Below are positions 15,421 through 15,529 of a stretch of 15,529 bases of DNA, one piece after another. The position numbers and the translations under genes were made by a program. The stretch's first letter is position 1. Each line of letters begins with the position of its first letter. The stretch comes from Clostridiaceae bacterium (GTDB taxonomy: Bacteria; Bacillota; Clostridia; Oscillospirales; Acutalibacteraceae): positions 1-15,529 of the forward strand of contig CAJGCX010000029.1 in assembly GCA_904501895.1 (NCBI GenBank). Reading direction: 5' to 3'. The notes beneath the pieces are model-generated. The model searched no databases and was not told where the DNA came from. It saw only the letters and a program-made list of their open reading frames with translations.

Positions 15421-15446
15421 GTAGGGACAGACGTCCCCGTCTGTCC
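15421..15446 (+). repeat. GTAGGG-led palindrome, copy 3
   Basis: GTAGGG, ACAGACG, loop TCCC, CGTCTGT, CC. The stem is a perfect 9 bp (15425-15433 with 15438-15446). It has the same layout as the two copies near 4289 and 4341 but a different stem sequence and a longer loop. Confidence 0.85.
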
Positions 15447-15470
15447 GTTATAGTTGCGTGTAGAATTGCA

Positions 15471-15486
15471 GATATTTAAAAATATC
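15471..15486. repeat. AT-rich palindrome
   Basis: GATATTT and AAATATC pair around AA, inside the second mosaic element and just before its right end motif. Confidence 0.55.
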
Positions 15487-15529
15487 CCGACAAACTCCAA
15501 TTTAATAATCACTCACAAAAAAGCACCCA

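Larger units (their letters stand above)
15395..15503. repeat. Second, shorter copy of the MITE-like repeat
   Basis: AAATTATAATTTGT (15395-15408) and CCCGACAAACTCCAATTT (15486-15503) are identical to the left and right ends of the 4261-4540 element, in the same orientation. GTAGAATTG (15460-15468) is also shared with 4281-4289. The inside is different and shorter, about 109 bp in total. No gene is seen from 15386 to the window end. Confidence 0.65.

Overview
The window reads as chromosomal DNA of an anaerobic Bacillota bacterium, most likely a gut Clostridia lineage close to Ruminococcaceae/Oscillospiraceae. The sequence is AT-rich, has strong AAGGAGG-type ribosome sites, tight one-strand operons, a GatCAB tRNA-amidation route, a BspA-type leucine-rich secreted protein and short palindromic intergenic repeats. 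The taxonomy is inference. All ten recognised genes are on the + strand.

Region 1 (1-4254) is a translation operon for Asn-tRNA(Asn)/Gln-tRNA(Gln) synthesis. It begins inside aspS, whose reading frame continues through a Gly/Ala/Ser/Gln-rich linker into a complete GatC domain, giving an AspRS-GatC fusion. Next come a short, divergent gatA and then gatB. The gatB frame is interrupted by one in-frame TAG at 3692-3694 and otherwise continues intact to a TAA at 4201. A clear terminator follows. AspRS makes Asp-tRNA(Asn) and GatCAB amidates it, so the fusion would tie the charging enzyme covalently to the amidase complex. The premature stop in gatB and the altered GatA active site raise the question of whether this copy works normally.

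Region 2 (4255-4720) holds no gene. It contains a mosaic of palindromes bounded by imperfect 16-bp terminal inverted repeats (4261-4540), followed by a good sigma-A-type promoter.

Region 3 (4721-6050) is a single gene for a cation:proton antiporter, with its own promoter and terminator.

Region 4 (6205-15385) is a tightly packed run of six genes: nadB, nadC, folC, a GH38 alpha-mannosidase, a secreted BspA-like LRR protein and mscS. Gaps between them are 21 bp or less and a hairpin terminator follows. NadB and NadC are the first and third steps of de novo NAD synthesis; nadA is not in the window. FolC is folate polyglutamylation. The last three genes have no obvious metabolic link to the first three.

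Region 5 (15386-15529) holds a second, shorter member of the repeat family seen in region 2. The most unusual points are the AspRS-GatC fusion, the amber codon near the GatB domain boundary, the minimal GatA, and a repeat family in which the palindrome is kept by paired base changes.
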